DNA from: Bradyrhizobium iriomotense | GTDB lineage: Bacteria; Pseudomonadota; Alphaproteobacteria; Rhizobiales; Xanthobacteraceae | DNA length: 64,000 bases | NCBI RefSeq assembly: GCF_018129405.1 | Contig: NZ_JAFCLP010000004.1 | Location: 310,001 to 374,000, forward strand | Direction of reading: 5' to 3' | Shown here: one piece after another, positions 17,374 to 25,225 of the stretch | Position numbering within the stretch: position 1 is the first letter of the stretch | Layout: every line of letters starts with the position of its first letter | The notes under the pieces: model-generated | What the model was told of the DNA's origin: nothing | The model's database searches: none | Seen by the model: only the letters and a program-made list of their open reading frames with translations | Program-made: the position numbers and the translations under genes

Positions 17374-17979
17374 CTACGTTCTGTCGACCGACTGCGCCTC
17401 AACCGCCTGCACGGCGACATCAGCCACTTGCCGTAGCGCCTCACGATCGGCGCCCGATGAGGCCATGACGCCCATGCCGACCGACACCGCCGAGACATAG
17501 CGCGCGAGCGCGGCGGGATCCGACGTCGGCTTGAGATCACCTTCGGCCTTGGCGCGGATGAAACGATCGCGGAGCTGGTCCTCGTTCTGGGCGCGGCGGG
17601 CGGCGAGCTCGAAGGGGACATTCTCGGAGCCGGTGCCGCAGGCGATGCCGCCTTGCACGAGCAGACAGCCGGGCGGGTTGGCGGGATCGGTCTGCTTGTC
17701 GGCGATGCCCATCAGCATCCGCGCGGCGACCTCGCGGGCGGTGGGGGCTGCGACCACCTCGTCCATCCAGGCGCCGCGCAGCTTGGTGTAGCGGTCGAGC
17801 GCGGCCTTCAGCAGGCCTTCCTTGTTGCCGAAGCAGGCATAGAGGCTCGGCGGGTTGATGCCCATGGCCTCGGTGAGCTGGGCGATCGTGGCGCCCTCAT
17901 AGCCATGGCGCCAAAACACTTCCATCGCCTGGTCCAACGCCAATTCGGCGTCGAATTCGCGGGGGCGTCCCATGCCCAT
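17374..17979 (-). CDS. TetR family regulator of the adjacent RND pump
   Basis: A 201-residue TetR/AcrR protein. N-terminal helix-turn-helix: FWRHGYEGATIAQLTEAMGI followed by NPPSLYACFGNKEGLLKAAL. The C-terminal ligand domain contains GCLLVQGGIACGTGSENVPF, as in AefR/YxaF-like regulators. ATG 17979 (MGMGRPREFD) has GAGGAG nine nt upstream; a longer frame from 18015 lacks this. Divergent from the membrane-fusion gene with a 16-bp palindrome in the gap, so it is probably the repressor of the pump. Confidence 0.9.
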   Translation of the reverse strand: MGMGRPREFDAELALDQAMEVFWRHGYEGATIAQLTEAMGINPPSLYACFGNKEGLLKAALDRYTKLRGAWMDEVVAAPTAREVAARMLMGIADKQTDPANPPGCLLVQGGIACGTGSENVPFELAARRAQNEDQLRDRFIRAKAEGDLKPTSDPAALARYVSAVSVGMGVMASSGADREALRQVADVAVQAVEAQSVDRT

Positions 17980-18147
17980 GTCTTTGGTCTCCTCACAATC
18001 GGCGCTTCGCCCCAATCAACGCCCGATGCTATCTACTTGTTCTCACTTTATTTTCTCTTTCGCCTTCCCATTCTTGCGGTAAGCGGCTACAATTTTCTTA
18101 GCGAACGGTACATAAGTATCTTGCGCTGCGATATCCAGCTCCACATC

Positions 18148-18163
18148 TGTAGTGAACACTACA
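18148..18163. promoter_or_regulatory. Palindromic TetR operator of the RND operon
   Basis: TGTAGTG-AA-CACTACA, perfect 7-bp arms with a 2-bp centre, ending 16 nt before the membrane-fusion ATG and 5 nt before its GGAG. Its position would block transcription or initiation of the pump operon. A weaker near-palindrome GGTACATAAGTATC lies at 18107-18120. Confidence 0.7.
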
Positions 18164-18179
18164 TATCTGGAGCGCGCAA

Positions 18180-19424
18180 ATGCCCCCCTCCCAAATGACC
18201 TCCCGCACCGGCCGTATCCGCCGCCTTCTCGGCGGCGTCGCCATCGTGGGCGCCCTCGCCGTGGCCGGCTCGATCGCGACCGGCCATTACTTTCGTGGCG
18301 CGCAGGCGACCGCAACGGCAGCCGCGGCTGAACAGGCCGTCCCCGTGACGGTCGCACTGATCGAGCCAAAGCAGACCGTGCTGTGGGATGATTTCTCCGG
18401 CCGGCTCGAGGCGATCCAACGCGTCGAGCTTCGCCCGCGCGTAGCCGGTGCGATCCTGTCGACGAACTTCACCGAAGGCGCGCTGGTGAAGGCCGGCGAA
18501 TTGCTGTTCAAGATCGATCCGGCGCCCTATGCGGCCGAGGTCGACAAGGCCGCCGCCCAGCTCGAGGCCGCGAAAGCACGCGTTGTCTTTACACAGAGCG
18601 AGCTCGAACGCGGTGCGCAGCTGGTCGGCAACGCGGTCGTCACCCGGCGCGACTATGACCAGCGCGACAACGCCAATCGCGAAGCAATCGCCAACGTCAA
18701 GGCGGCCGAAGCGACGCTCCAGACCGCCAAGCTCAATCTCGACTACACCGAGGTGCGCGCGCCGGTAGACGGCCGCGTCGGCAAGATCGAGGTCACCGTC
18801 GGCAATCTCGTCGCCGCCGGCACCGCCTCCCCCGTGCTGACCACGCTGGTCTCGGTCAATCCGATCTACGCGTCCTTCGATGCCGATGAAGAGGTCGTGC
18901 TGCGCGCGCTGAACTCGATCGCAGATAGCACCGGCCAGCGCGGCAAGCTCGACCAGATCCCGGTGGAGATGGCGACGTCAGGCGGCCTCTCGGCGAAGGG
19001 CCACATCCAGCTCATCGACAACCAGGTCAACGGCCAGAGCGGCACCATCCGCGTCCGCGCGGTCTTCAAGAACGAGGACGGGCGTCTCATCCCCGGCCAG
19101 TTCGCCCGCGTGCGCATGGGGCAGCCGAAGCAGCAGACGCTGGTGATGATCGACGAGCGCGCGATCGGCACCGACCAGGACAAGAAGTTCGTGATGGCAG
19201 TCGGCGACGACAGCCGCGCGGTCTACCGGCCGATCACGCTCGGCGGTGCGGTCGATGGCCTGCGTATCGTCACCGCTGGCCTGAAGCCCGGCGACCGCAT
19301 CGTCGTCAACGGCTTGCAGCGCGTGCGTCCCGGCGCCCTCCTCAAGACGGAGATCGCACAGATGGGCGCGCGTGGACCGCAGCAGGCCTCCAACCACAGC
19401 AACCAGGACGTGGTGCAACGCTAG
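18180..19424 (+). CDS. RND efflux periplasmic adaptor (membrane fusion protein)
   Basis: A 414-residue adaptor of the AcrA/MexE family, linking an inner-membrane RND pump to an outer-membrane channel. N-terminal signal/anchor at about 17-35, then the lipoyl/barrel-sandwich segment (VELRPRVAGAILSTNFTEGALVKAGELLF), the alpha-helical hairpin at about 115-185, the second lipoyl half (NLDYTEVRAPVDGRVGKIEV) and the beta-barrel (IRVRAVFKNEDGRLIPGQFARVRM). GGAG lies seven nt upstream of ATG 18180. No outer-membrane factor gene follows, so a shared TolC-type channel is needed. Confidence 0.92.
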   Translation: MPPSQMTSRTGRIRRLLGGVAIVGALAVAGSIATGHYFRGAQATATAAAAEQAVPVTVALIEPKQTVLWDDFSGRLEAIQRVELRPRVAGAILSTNFTEGALVKAGELLFKIDPAPYAAEVDKAAAQLEAAKARVVFTQSELERGAQLVGNAVVTRRDYDQRDNANREAIANVKAAEATLQTAKLNLDYTEVRAPVDGRVGKIEVTVGNLVAAGTASPVLTTLVSVNPIYASFDADEEVVLRALNSIADSTGQRGKLDQIPVEMATSGGLSAKGHIQLIDNQVNGQSGTIRVRAVFKNEDGRLIPGQFARVRMGQPKQQTLVMIDERAIGTDQDKKFVMAVGDDSRAVYRPITLGGAVDGLRIVTAGLKPGDRIVVNGLQRVRPGALLKTEIAQMGARGPQQASNHSNQDVVQR

Positions 19425-19428
19425 TGCA

Positions 19429-19567
19429 CCCCGTCATTCCGGGGCGCGCGTAGCGCGAACTACGGTGCGCAATCGCGCACCTGAGAATCTAGCAGTTACG
19501 AAACTCCGACCACTTCATCTCTGGATTCCGGGTTCGCGGGCTTCGCCCACGCCCCGGAATGACGGGG
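19429..19567. repeat. Dispersed inverted repeat (CCGTCATTCCGGGG type), copy 1
   Basis: CCCCGTCATTCCGGGG at the left end pairs with CCCCGGAATGACGGGG at the right end. A second copy with the same ends lies at 62123-62221. It fills the gap between adaptor and pump genes of one operon, so the mRNA would carry a long stable hairpin there. Confidence 0.8.
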
Positions 19568-19609
19568 GAGCGGTCGGAGAACAGCAGGATATTGCCCAGG
19601 GGCAAAGCC

Positions 19610-22600
19610 ATGAATCTCTCAAAGTTCTTCATCGATCGTCCGATCTTTGCCGGCGTGCTGTCGGTCCTGATCTTCCTCGCAGGGCTCATCTCGCTGTTCG
19701 CGATGCCGATCTCGGAATACCCCGATGTCGTGCCGCCTTCGGTGCTCGTGCGCGCGACCTATCCCGGCGCCAATCCCAAGGTGATCGCGGAGACGGTGGC
19801 AACGCCGATCGAGGAGCAGATCAACGGCGTCGAAGGCATGCTGTACATGTCGAGCCAGGCGACCACCGACGGCGCGATGACGCTGACGGTGACGTTCCGG
19901 CTCGGCACCGACCCCGACAAGGCGACGCAGCTGGTGCAGAACCGCGTGCAGCAGGCCGAGCCGCGCCTGCCGGCCGTGGTGCGCCAGCTCGGCATCATCA
20001 CCAAGAAGTCCTCGCCCGACCTCACCATGGTCGTGCATCTGTTGTCGCCGAACGGCCGCTACGACATGACGTATTTGCGCAACTACGCGGTGCTCAACGT
20101 CAAGGACCGGCTGGCGCGGATCGACGGCGTCGGCGACGTCCAGCTCTATGGTGCCGGCGACTATTCGATGCGGGTCTGGGTCGATCCGCAGAAGGCGGCC
20201 GAGCACGGGCTGACCGCGAGCGACATCGTCAAGTCGATCCAGGCGCAGAACGTCGAGGCCGCCGCCGGCGTGGTCGGCTCCTCCCCGAACGTCAAGGGCA
20301 TCGACCTGCAGCTCTCCGTCAATGCGGAAGGCCGGCTCGCGAACGAGGAGCAGTTCGGCGACATCGTGGTCAAGACCGGCACGCGCGGCGAAGTGGTGCG
20401 CTTGCGCGACGTCGCGCGCATCGAGTTGGGGGCGTCCGAATATGGCCTGCGCTCGCTGCTCGACAACAAGCAGGCGGTGGCGATCCCGATCTTCCAGGCG
20501 CCCGGCTCCAACGCGCTGCAGATCTCCGACCACGTCCGCGCCACCATGGCCGAGATCAAGAAGAACATGCCGGAGGGCGTGTCCTACCAGATCGTCTACG
20601 ACCCCACCCAGTTCGTGCGCTCCTCGATCGAGGCCGTCATCCACACGCTGCTGGAGGCGATCGCGCTGGTGGTGCTGGTGGTGATCCTGTTCCTGCAGAC
20701 TTGGCGGGCCTCGATCATTCCGCTGCTGGCCGTGCCGGTGTCGATCGTCGGCACCTTTGCGGTGATGCACGTGTTCGGCTTCTCCATCAACGCGCTCAGC
20801 CTGTTCGGCCTGGTGCTCGCCATCGGCATCGTCGTCGACGATGCCATCGTCGTGGTCGAGAACGTCGAGCGCAACATCGAGGCCGGGCTGTCACCGCGCG
20901 ATGCCACCTATCAGGCCATGCGCGAGGTGTCGGGGCCGATCATCGCGATCGCGATGGTGCTGATCGCCGTGTTCGTCCCCCTCGCCTTCATCTCCGGCCT
21001 CACCGGGCAGTTCTACAAGCAGTTCGCGCTGACGATCGCGATCTCGACGGTGATCTCCGCCGTCAACTCGCTGACGCTGTCGCCCGCGCTATCTGCCTTG
21101 CTGCTCAAGGGTCACAACGAGCCGAAGGACAAGCTCACGATCATCATGGAGAAGAGCCTTGGCTGGTTCTTCCGCCGCTTCAATCGGGCGTTCACCTACT
21201 CGTCGGAGAGCTACAGCGGCACCGTGACCAAGGTGATCTCGGGCAAGGCCGCGGTGATGGGCCTCTACGTGATGCTGGTCGGCCTCACCGCCTTCCTGTT
21301 CCAGCAGGTGCCGAGTGGCTTCGTGCCGGGCCAGGACAAGCAATATCTGGTCGGCTTCGCGCGCCTGCCCGACGGCGCCACGCTCGACCGGACCGAAGAA
21401 GTCATCCGCAAGATGAGCGACATCGCGCTGACCCAGCCCGGTGTCGAGAGCTCGGTCGCCTTCCCGGGCCTCTCGATCTCCGGCTTCACCAACTCGTCCA
21501 ACGCCGGCATCGTGTTCTCGACACTGAAACCGTTCGACGAGCGCAAGGATCCCTCGCTCAGCGGCCCTGCCATCGCGGCCGAGCTGAACAAGAAATATGC
21601 CGGAATCCAGGAAGCCTTCATCGCCATGTTCCCGCCGCCGCCGGTCAACGGCCTCGGCACCATCGGCGGCTTCAAGCTGCAGATCGAGGATCGCGCCGGC
21701 CTCGGCTATGACGCGCTGAACGAGGCGACCAAGGCCTTCATGGCGGCGATGCAGAAGGCGCCGGAGATCGCCGGCGTGTTCTCGAGCTTCCAGGTCAACG
21801 TGCCCCAGCTGTTCGCCGACATCGACCGCACCAAGGCGCTCCAGCTTGGCGTGCCCGTGACGGAAGTGTTCAACACGTTGCAGATCTACCTCGGGTCCTA
21901 CTACGTCAACGACTTCAACAAGTTTGGCCGCACCTATTCAGTCCGGGTTCAGGCCGACGCGCCGTTCCGCGCGCGCGCCGACGACATCAGGCAGTTGAAG
22001 GTGCGCTCGTCCTCGGGCGACATGGTGCCGCTGTCGGCGCTGCTCAAGGTCCGCCAGAGCGCGGGGCCCGAGCGCGCGATCCGCTACAACGGCTTCCTGT
22101 CGTCCGACATCAACGCGGCCGCTGCGCCAGGCTTCTCCTCGGGACAGGCGCAGGAGGCGGCGACGCGGATCGCGGCGGAGACGTTGCCGCCCGGCTTTGC
22201 CTTCGAATGGACCGACCTGACCTATCAGGAGTTCATCGCCGGCAATTCCGGCATCTGGGTGTTCCCGCTGGCGATCCTGCTGGTGTTCCTGGTGCTGGCC
22301 GCGCTCTATGAGAGCCTGACCCTGCCGCTCTCGATCATCATGATCGTGCCGATGGGCCTGCTCGCTGCGATGTTCGGCGTCTGGATCTCCAAGGGCGACA
22401 ACAACGTCTTCACCCAGATCGGACTCATCGTGCTCGTGGGGCTCTCCGCCAAGAACGCAATCCTGATCGTCGAATTCGCGCGCGAGCTCGAATTCGCTGG
22501 CCGCACGCCGATCCGCGCGGCGATCGAAGCGAGTCGCTTACGGCTGCGTCCGATCCTGATGACGTCGATGGCGTTCATCATGGGCGTCTTGCCGCTCGTG

Positions 22601-22810
22601 CTCTCGACCGGCGCCGGCTCGGAGATGCGGCGGGCGATGGGTGTCGCGGTGTTCTCCGGCATGATCGGCGTCACCGTGTTCGGCCTATTCCTGACGCCGG
22701 TATTCTATGTGCTGCTCAGAACCATCACCGGCAACAAGCCGCTGGTGCATCACAGCAGCGACATTAGCGCGGCGCCGGTCCAGGGGCTTCACGAAGTCGA
22801 AGGTCACTAG
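19610..22810 (+). CDS. RND multidrug efflux pump, inner-membrane transporter (MexF/AcrB type)
   Basis: A 1066-residue proton-driven efflux transporter. It starts MNLSKFFIDRPIFAGVLSV with TM1, has large periplasmic porter domains, and TM4 with the proton-relay pair in GIVVDDAIVVVENVERNI. The second half repeats the plan, with KNAILIVEFARELEF in TM10 and a C-terminal ATGVAVFSGMIGVTVFGLF-like segment (MGVAVFSGMIG). Length and sequence fit HAE-1 pumps. ATG 19610 follows CAGGGGCAAAG; an earlier ATG at 19559 lies in the repeat. Substrates are unknown. Confidence 0.93.
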   Translation: MNLSKFFIDRPIFAGVLSVLIFLAGLISLFAMPISEYPDVVPPSVLVRATYPGANPKVIAETVATPIEEQINGVEGMLYMSSQATTDGAMTLTVTFRLGTDPDKATQLVQNRVQQAEPRLPAVVRQLGIITKKSSPDLTMVVHLLSPNGRYDMTYLRNYAVLNVKDRLARIDGVGDVQLYGAGDYSMRVWVDPQKAAEHGLTASDIVKSIQAQNVEAAAGVVGSSPNVKGIDLQLSVNAEGRLANEEQFGDIVVKTGTRGEVVRLRDVARIELGASEYGLRSLLDNKQAVAIPIFQAPGSNALQISDHVRATMAEIKKNMPEGVSYQIVYDPTQFVRSSIEAVIHTLLEAIALVVLVVILFLQTWRASIIPLLAVPVSIVGTFAVMHVFGFSINALSLFGLVLAIGIVVDDAIVVVENVERNIEAGLSPRDATYQAMREVSGPIIAIAMVLIAVFVPLAFISGLTGQFYKQFALTIAISTVISAVNSLTLSPALSALLLKGHNEPKDKLTIIMEKSLGWFFRRFNRAFTYSSESYSGTVTKVISGKAAVMGLYVMLVGLTAFLFQQVPSGFVPGQDKQYLVGFARLPDGATLDRTEEVIRKMSDIALTQPGVESSVAFPGLSISGFTNSSNAGIVFSTLKPFDERKDPSLSGPAIAAELNKKYAGIQEAFIAMFPPPPVNGLGTIGGFKLQIEDRAGLGYDALNEATKAFMAAMQKAPEIAGVFSSFQVNVPQLFADIDRTKALQLGVPVTEVFNTLQIYLGSYYVNDFNKFGRTYSVRVQADAPFRARADDIRQLKVRSSSGDMVPLSALLKVRQSAGPERAIRYNGFLSSDINAAAAPGFSSGQAQEAATRIAAETLPPGFAFEWTDLTYQEFIAGNSGIWVFPLAILLVFLVLAALYESLTLPLSIIMIVPMGLLAAMFGVWISKGDNNVFTQIGLIVLVGLSAKNAILIVEFARELEFAGRTPIRAAIEASRLRLRPILMTSMAFIMGVLPLVLSTGAGSEMRRAMGVAVFSGMIGVTVFGLFLTPVFYVLLRTITGNKPLVHHSSDISAAPVQGLHEVEGH

Positions 22811-22920
22811 ATCAGCGAAATCCCCGACACCAGCAACAGAACGAGCACGGTCTTGCGAAAGACCGTCTCGTTGACGCGGTGAAAGGCGATCACGCCGATC
22901 CTGACGGCCGGCGCCGGCAA
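22807..22920 (-). pseudogene. C-terminal remnant of a TauE/SafE-type permease
   Basis: On the minus strand a 37-codon open stretch reads ...AFHRVNETVFRKTVLVLLL then VSGISLI and a TAG stop that overlaps the RND stop codon. It looks like the last amphipathic helix and final TM segment of TauE/SafE sulfite-exporter-family permeases. No start or upstream part exists: the neighbouring secreted-protein gene occupies the place. Called a deletion remnant; the family match is from memory. Confidence 0.5.
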
Positions 22921-22921
22921 G

Positions 22922-23434
22922 TTATTTCCGGTTCTCCTCGCAGAACTTCAGCGCGGCGAGCGCCTCGCCGGCGCGCGGGATCTGCATCTCGATGCTGTCC
23001 TCGTCATCGTCCTCGAAATCGAGCGTGAGGCGCTTGGCCTTCGCGAGCCGGTCCATGATCGACTGGTCGTACTCGAAGATGCCGCGCACGGTGGTCTTGT
23101 CCATGACCTCCCACTTCGCCTTCCTCATGATGTCGGCGTCATCGGTGCCGACATCGGCCCGGAGGATCTCGCCGACCTTGTCCCATTCCCAGCCGTCGTA
23201 GATCATCACGATCACGATCGCCTTGTCGGAGTAGGTGATGACGATGACGTAGTCGCGGTTCTCGTCCTCCTTGTCCTTGTAGCCGCGGCTCGCATTGCAA
23301 TGCGTGTCCTGGGTACGCTTCTCGATGGTCCAGTCGCCGACCTTGGATTGTTGCGCAAGCGCGGGCCTTGCGCTCAGGGCGGCTGCGCCCAACGCGCCTG
23401 CAAGAATTCCGGCGGCAAGAAAAAATCGTCTCAT
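22922..23434 (-). CDS. Secreted protein of unknown function
   Basis: A 170-residue protein with a clear Sec signal peptide: MRRFFLAAGILAGALGAAAL, then ARPALAQ, with cleavage expected after ALAQ near residue 28. The mature part starts SKVGDWTIEKRTQDTHCNAS and has two Cys (about 43 and 165) that could form a disulfide in the periplasm. An acidic patch FEDDDEDSIEM lies near the end. KVGDWT is reminiscent of IalB-like periplasmic proteins, but I cannot assign it. GGAGG lies five nt upstream of ATG 23434. Earlier in-frame starts are low-complexity shadow. Confidence 0.75.
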   Translation of the reverse strand: MRRFFLAAGILAGALGAAALSARPALAQQSKVGDWTIEKRTQDTHCNASRGYKDKEDENRDYVIVITYSDKAIVIVMIYDGWEWDKVGEILRADVGTDDADIMRKAKWEVMDKTTVRGIFEYDQSIMDRLAKAKRLTLDFEDDDEDSIEMQIPRAGEALAALKFCEENRK

Positions 23435-23532
23435 GTCAGCCTCCAGCGCGTTCCCCACGCCGAGATGACCACCTCTCCCGGCGGCTCGCAAGGGTCTCCG
23501 CCAGCGTGCGAGGCGAACGGCCAGCGGCCGTC

Positions 23533-23979
23533 CTACCCCCGTCGCGGCACGATCGCGATCGGGGTGAAGGTGTAAACCTCCTCGCCGTTCTGGTTGAACA
23601 TCGTCCATTTCACCAGCGCGATGCCCTGCGGCTTCGACTTCGAGGGCGTCAGGCTCATGACCTCCCCGACCAGATGCAGGCGGTCGTTGGGCCGCACCGG
23701 CATGGTCCAGCGCAGCCCGTCGACACCGGCGCCGATCAGCGGATGCGGGCCGAACGGGCGGGTCTGGATCGCGAGCTTCATGGCCATCGCGGCGGTGTGC
23801 CATCCCGAGGCAGCGAGGCCCTTGAACAGGGTGTCCTTCGCCGCCTCATGGTCGAGGTGCATCGGCTGCGGATCGTATTCGGCGGCGAAACGCTTGATGT
23901 CGGCCTCGGTGACCTGAATTTCCGGGGATTTGAACCGCATTCCGATGGTGAGATCGTCGAACCACTCGACCTGCGCCAT
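23533..23979 (-). CDS. MaoC-like (R)-specific enoyl-CoA hydratase domain protein
   Basis: A 148-residue single hot-dog domain of the MaoC family. The hydratase-2 signature region reads FAAEYDPQPMHLDHEAAKDT, with the Asp/His positions expected for hydration of enoyl-CoA, followed by GLAASGWHTAAMAM. The C-terminal strands are LHLVGEVMSLTPSKSKPQG and VYTFTPIAIVP. It stands alone between a secreted protein and small ORFs, so it gives no pathway context. A thioesterase-like role cannot be excluded. Confidence 0.85.
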   Translation of the reverse strand: MAQVEWFDDLTIGMRFKSPEIQVTEADIKRFAAEYDPQPMHLDHEAAKDTLFKGLAASGWHTAAMAMKLAIQTRPFGPHPLIGAGVDGLRWTMPVRPNDRLHLVGEVMSLTPSKSKPQGIALVKWTMFNQNGEEVYTFTPIAIVPRRG

Positions 23980-24178
23980 GATTTCTGCCTCGCAATATGG
24001 TGCGCCGCTGCCGGGGGCGCGCGGCTAATGGGATTTAGCCAAATTGCGATGTAACGGGTCCGCCGCGCACAAACCAGCCCGGGGTTCCCCCGCGAAACCT
24101 CTTTCCCGATGCGACGAAACACGCCTGAAACAGATCGCCGGTTAAGTCGTTGTCAAAATAAATACAGGGACGGCCACC

Positions 24179-24262
24179 ATGCAATTCCTCCTTGACCTGA
24201 TCTACGACTATGCCTGCTGCCAGAACCTCGTCGCGCAGCCGCTACGGGAGGACGAGCTATGA
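24179..24262 (+). CDS. Tiny ORF, 27 residues
   Basis: ATG CAA TTC CTC... encodes MQFLLDLIYDYACCQNLVAQ plus seven more residues, ending with a TGA that overlaps the next ATG (ATGA). AGGGA lies 10 nt upstream. It could be a small protein or a leader whose translation is coupled to the 30-residue membrane ORF after it. No homologue is known to me. Confidence 0.35.
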   Translation: MQFLLDLIYDYACCQNLVAQPLREDEL

Positions 24263-24351
24263 TCGAGCTGATCTCCGCCCTTCTCGCCCTTTGCAGCATC
24301 GGCATCTTTGCGGCGCATGCGCTGGATGCCTATCGCACCACGCATTACTAA
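24259..24351 (+). CDS. Tiny single-span membrane protein, 30 residues
   Basis: Starts MIELISALLALCSIGIFAAH and ends with ALDAYRTTHY. Residues 3-20 form one hydrophobic helix and the C-terminus is polar. GGGAGG lies eight nt upstream of the ATG. The segment AAHALDAYRT matches AHAVDAMRS in the tiny protein at 33364-33444, which supports both being real. Function unknown; small membrane proteins often modulate larger complexes. Confidence 0.55.
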   Translation: MIELISALLALCSIGIFAAHALDAYRTTHY

Positions 24352-24369
24352 GTACCCCGCACCGGCGTC

Positions 24370-24792
24370 CTAAAACGGCCGCCGGTAAAAGTGCTCTGAA
24401 TGCGTCGCCGGCGGAAACCTGTTGGCGAGCGCGAGCGCGGCCTTTTCCTCCGTCTCGAGCGCGATCTTCTGCGCGAGCATCACGTCGCCCGGCACGAGGA
24501 AGCCTGAGGGGACGAAGCACCAGCCCATCGTCGCGTGACCGGCATCGTCGACCTCGTGGACGTTGGCGGCCGTGCCATAATGGATGCGATACTTCTTGCC
24601 GGTATCGCAGCCGATGACATCGAAATACCGGTGCTGCTCGAACTGCGCCCGTTGCTCCGGCGTCAGCCATTCGGCCAGAAGCCGGCGCCCCCGCGCATCG
24701 GGCGTATTCTCGCCGAAGAAGCGCCGGTAGAGTTCGCGCAGCGCGTGCAGGCGCGCACGCGCGGGCGCGCGGAACCGGAGTGCCGCGAACAT
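24370..24792 (-). CDS. Conserved hypothetical protein, 140 residues
   Basis: A soluble protein with an Arg-rich N-terminal third (RAPARARLHALRELYRRFFG) and a C-terminal core FDVIGCDTGKKYRIHYGTAANVHEVD followed by GWCFVPSGFLVPGDVMLAQ and KIALETEEKAALALAN (pieces quoted separately). It resembles a hypothetical family I associate with Bradyrhizobium genomes; no function is known to me. It starts 12 nt after a 73-residue hypothetical, so the two form a minimal operon. Confidence 0.7.
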   Translation of the reverse strand: MFAALRFRAPARARLHALRELYRRFFGENTPDARGRRLLAEWLTPEQRAQFEQHRYFDVIGCDTGKKYRIHYGTAANVHEVDDAGHATMGWCFVPSGFLVPGDVMLAQKIALETEEKAALALANRFPPATHSEHFYRRPF

Positions 24793-24804
24793 GAGCAGCT
24801 CAGA

Positions 24805-25026
24805 TCAGCCGCCGACCAGGCGAGGATAGAACAGCGTTTCCTGCGCGGTCGGATCGAACGACTTGATACGGGTGACTTCGCCGGGTCCGGTTCGGAGCGC
24901 GGCGGTGAAGCCGGCTCCGGTCAGCTCCCGAAAGCGCCGTTCGGCTCGCGCCAGCGCTTCGGCATTGCCAGGATCAAACTCGTGGCGGGTGTCGCCAGTC
25001 TGGTCCATCACGATCTGGGTTGCCAT
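24805..25026 (-). CDS. Conserved hypothetical protein, 73 residues
   Basis: Starts MATQIVMDQTGDTRHEFD, has a helical middle (AEALARAERRFRELTGAGF) and ends FDPTAQETLFYPRLVGG. GAGGAGACTCAACT gives a strong ribosome-binding site before ATG 25026. Partner of the 140-residue protein downstream; the pair appears conserved together, to my recollection, in related genomes. No domain function can be named. Confidence 0.7.
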   Translation of the reverse strand: MATQIVMDQTGDTRHEFDPGNAEALARAERRFRELTGAGFTAALRTGPGEVTRIKSFDPTAQETLFYPRLVGG

Positions 25027-25138
25027 AGTTGAGTCTCCTCATGCCCAGCCCTGAAACGGATCAAAGCAAACCTCGTGCCGTCGGTTCCCGAAGGCAACAA
25101 CTTTCTCGCGCCGACGCATCACGCCTTGCTGAGCAAGA

Positions 25139-25182
25139 GCGTTTTCGAGCGAAGTGGACGCCGGTTCGCGCATAGAAAACGC
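25139..25182. repeat. Dispersed palindromic repeat (GCGTTTTCGAGCGAAG type)
   Basis: GCGTTTTC at 25139-25146 pairs with GAAAACGC at 25175-25182. The middle (GAGCGAAGTGGACGCCGGTT) and the flank CAAAACAAGAATCCGA match an intergenic repeat type I know from Bradyrhizobium-like genomes. It sits in the 199-bp gap after the transglycosylase gene. Confidence 0.6.
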
Positions 25183-25225
25183 CTCAAAACAAGAATCCGA
25201 AGCCTCGTTCGAAACAGGGCGCTCG

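Noticed and set aside
19372-21711. A 779-codon open frame overlapping the RND pump gene on the same strand
   Set aside because: It is an Arg/His/Gly/Asp-rich shadow of the pump in another frame, without domains; the pump frame has all RND motifs.
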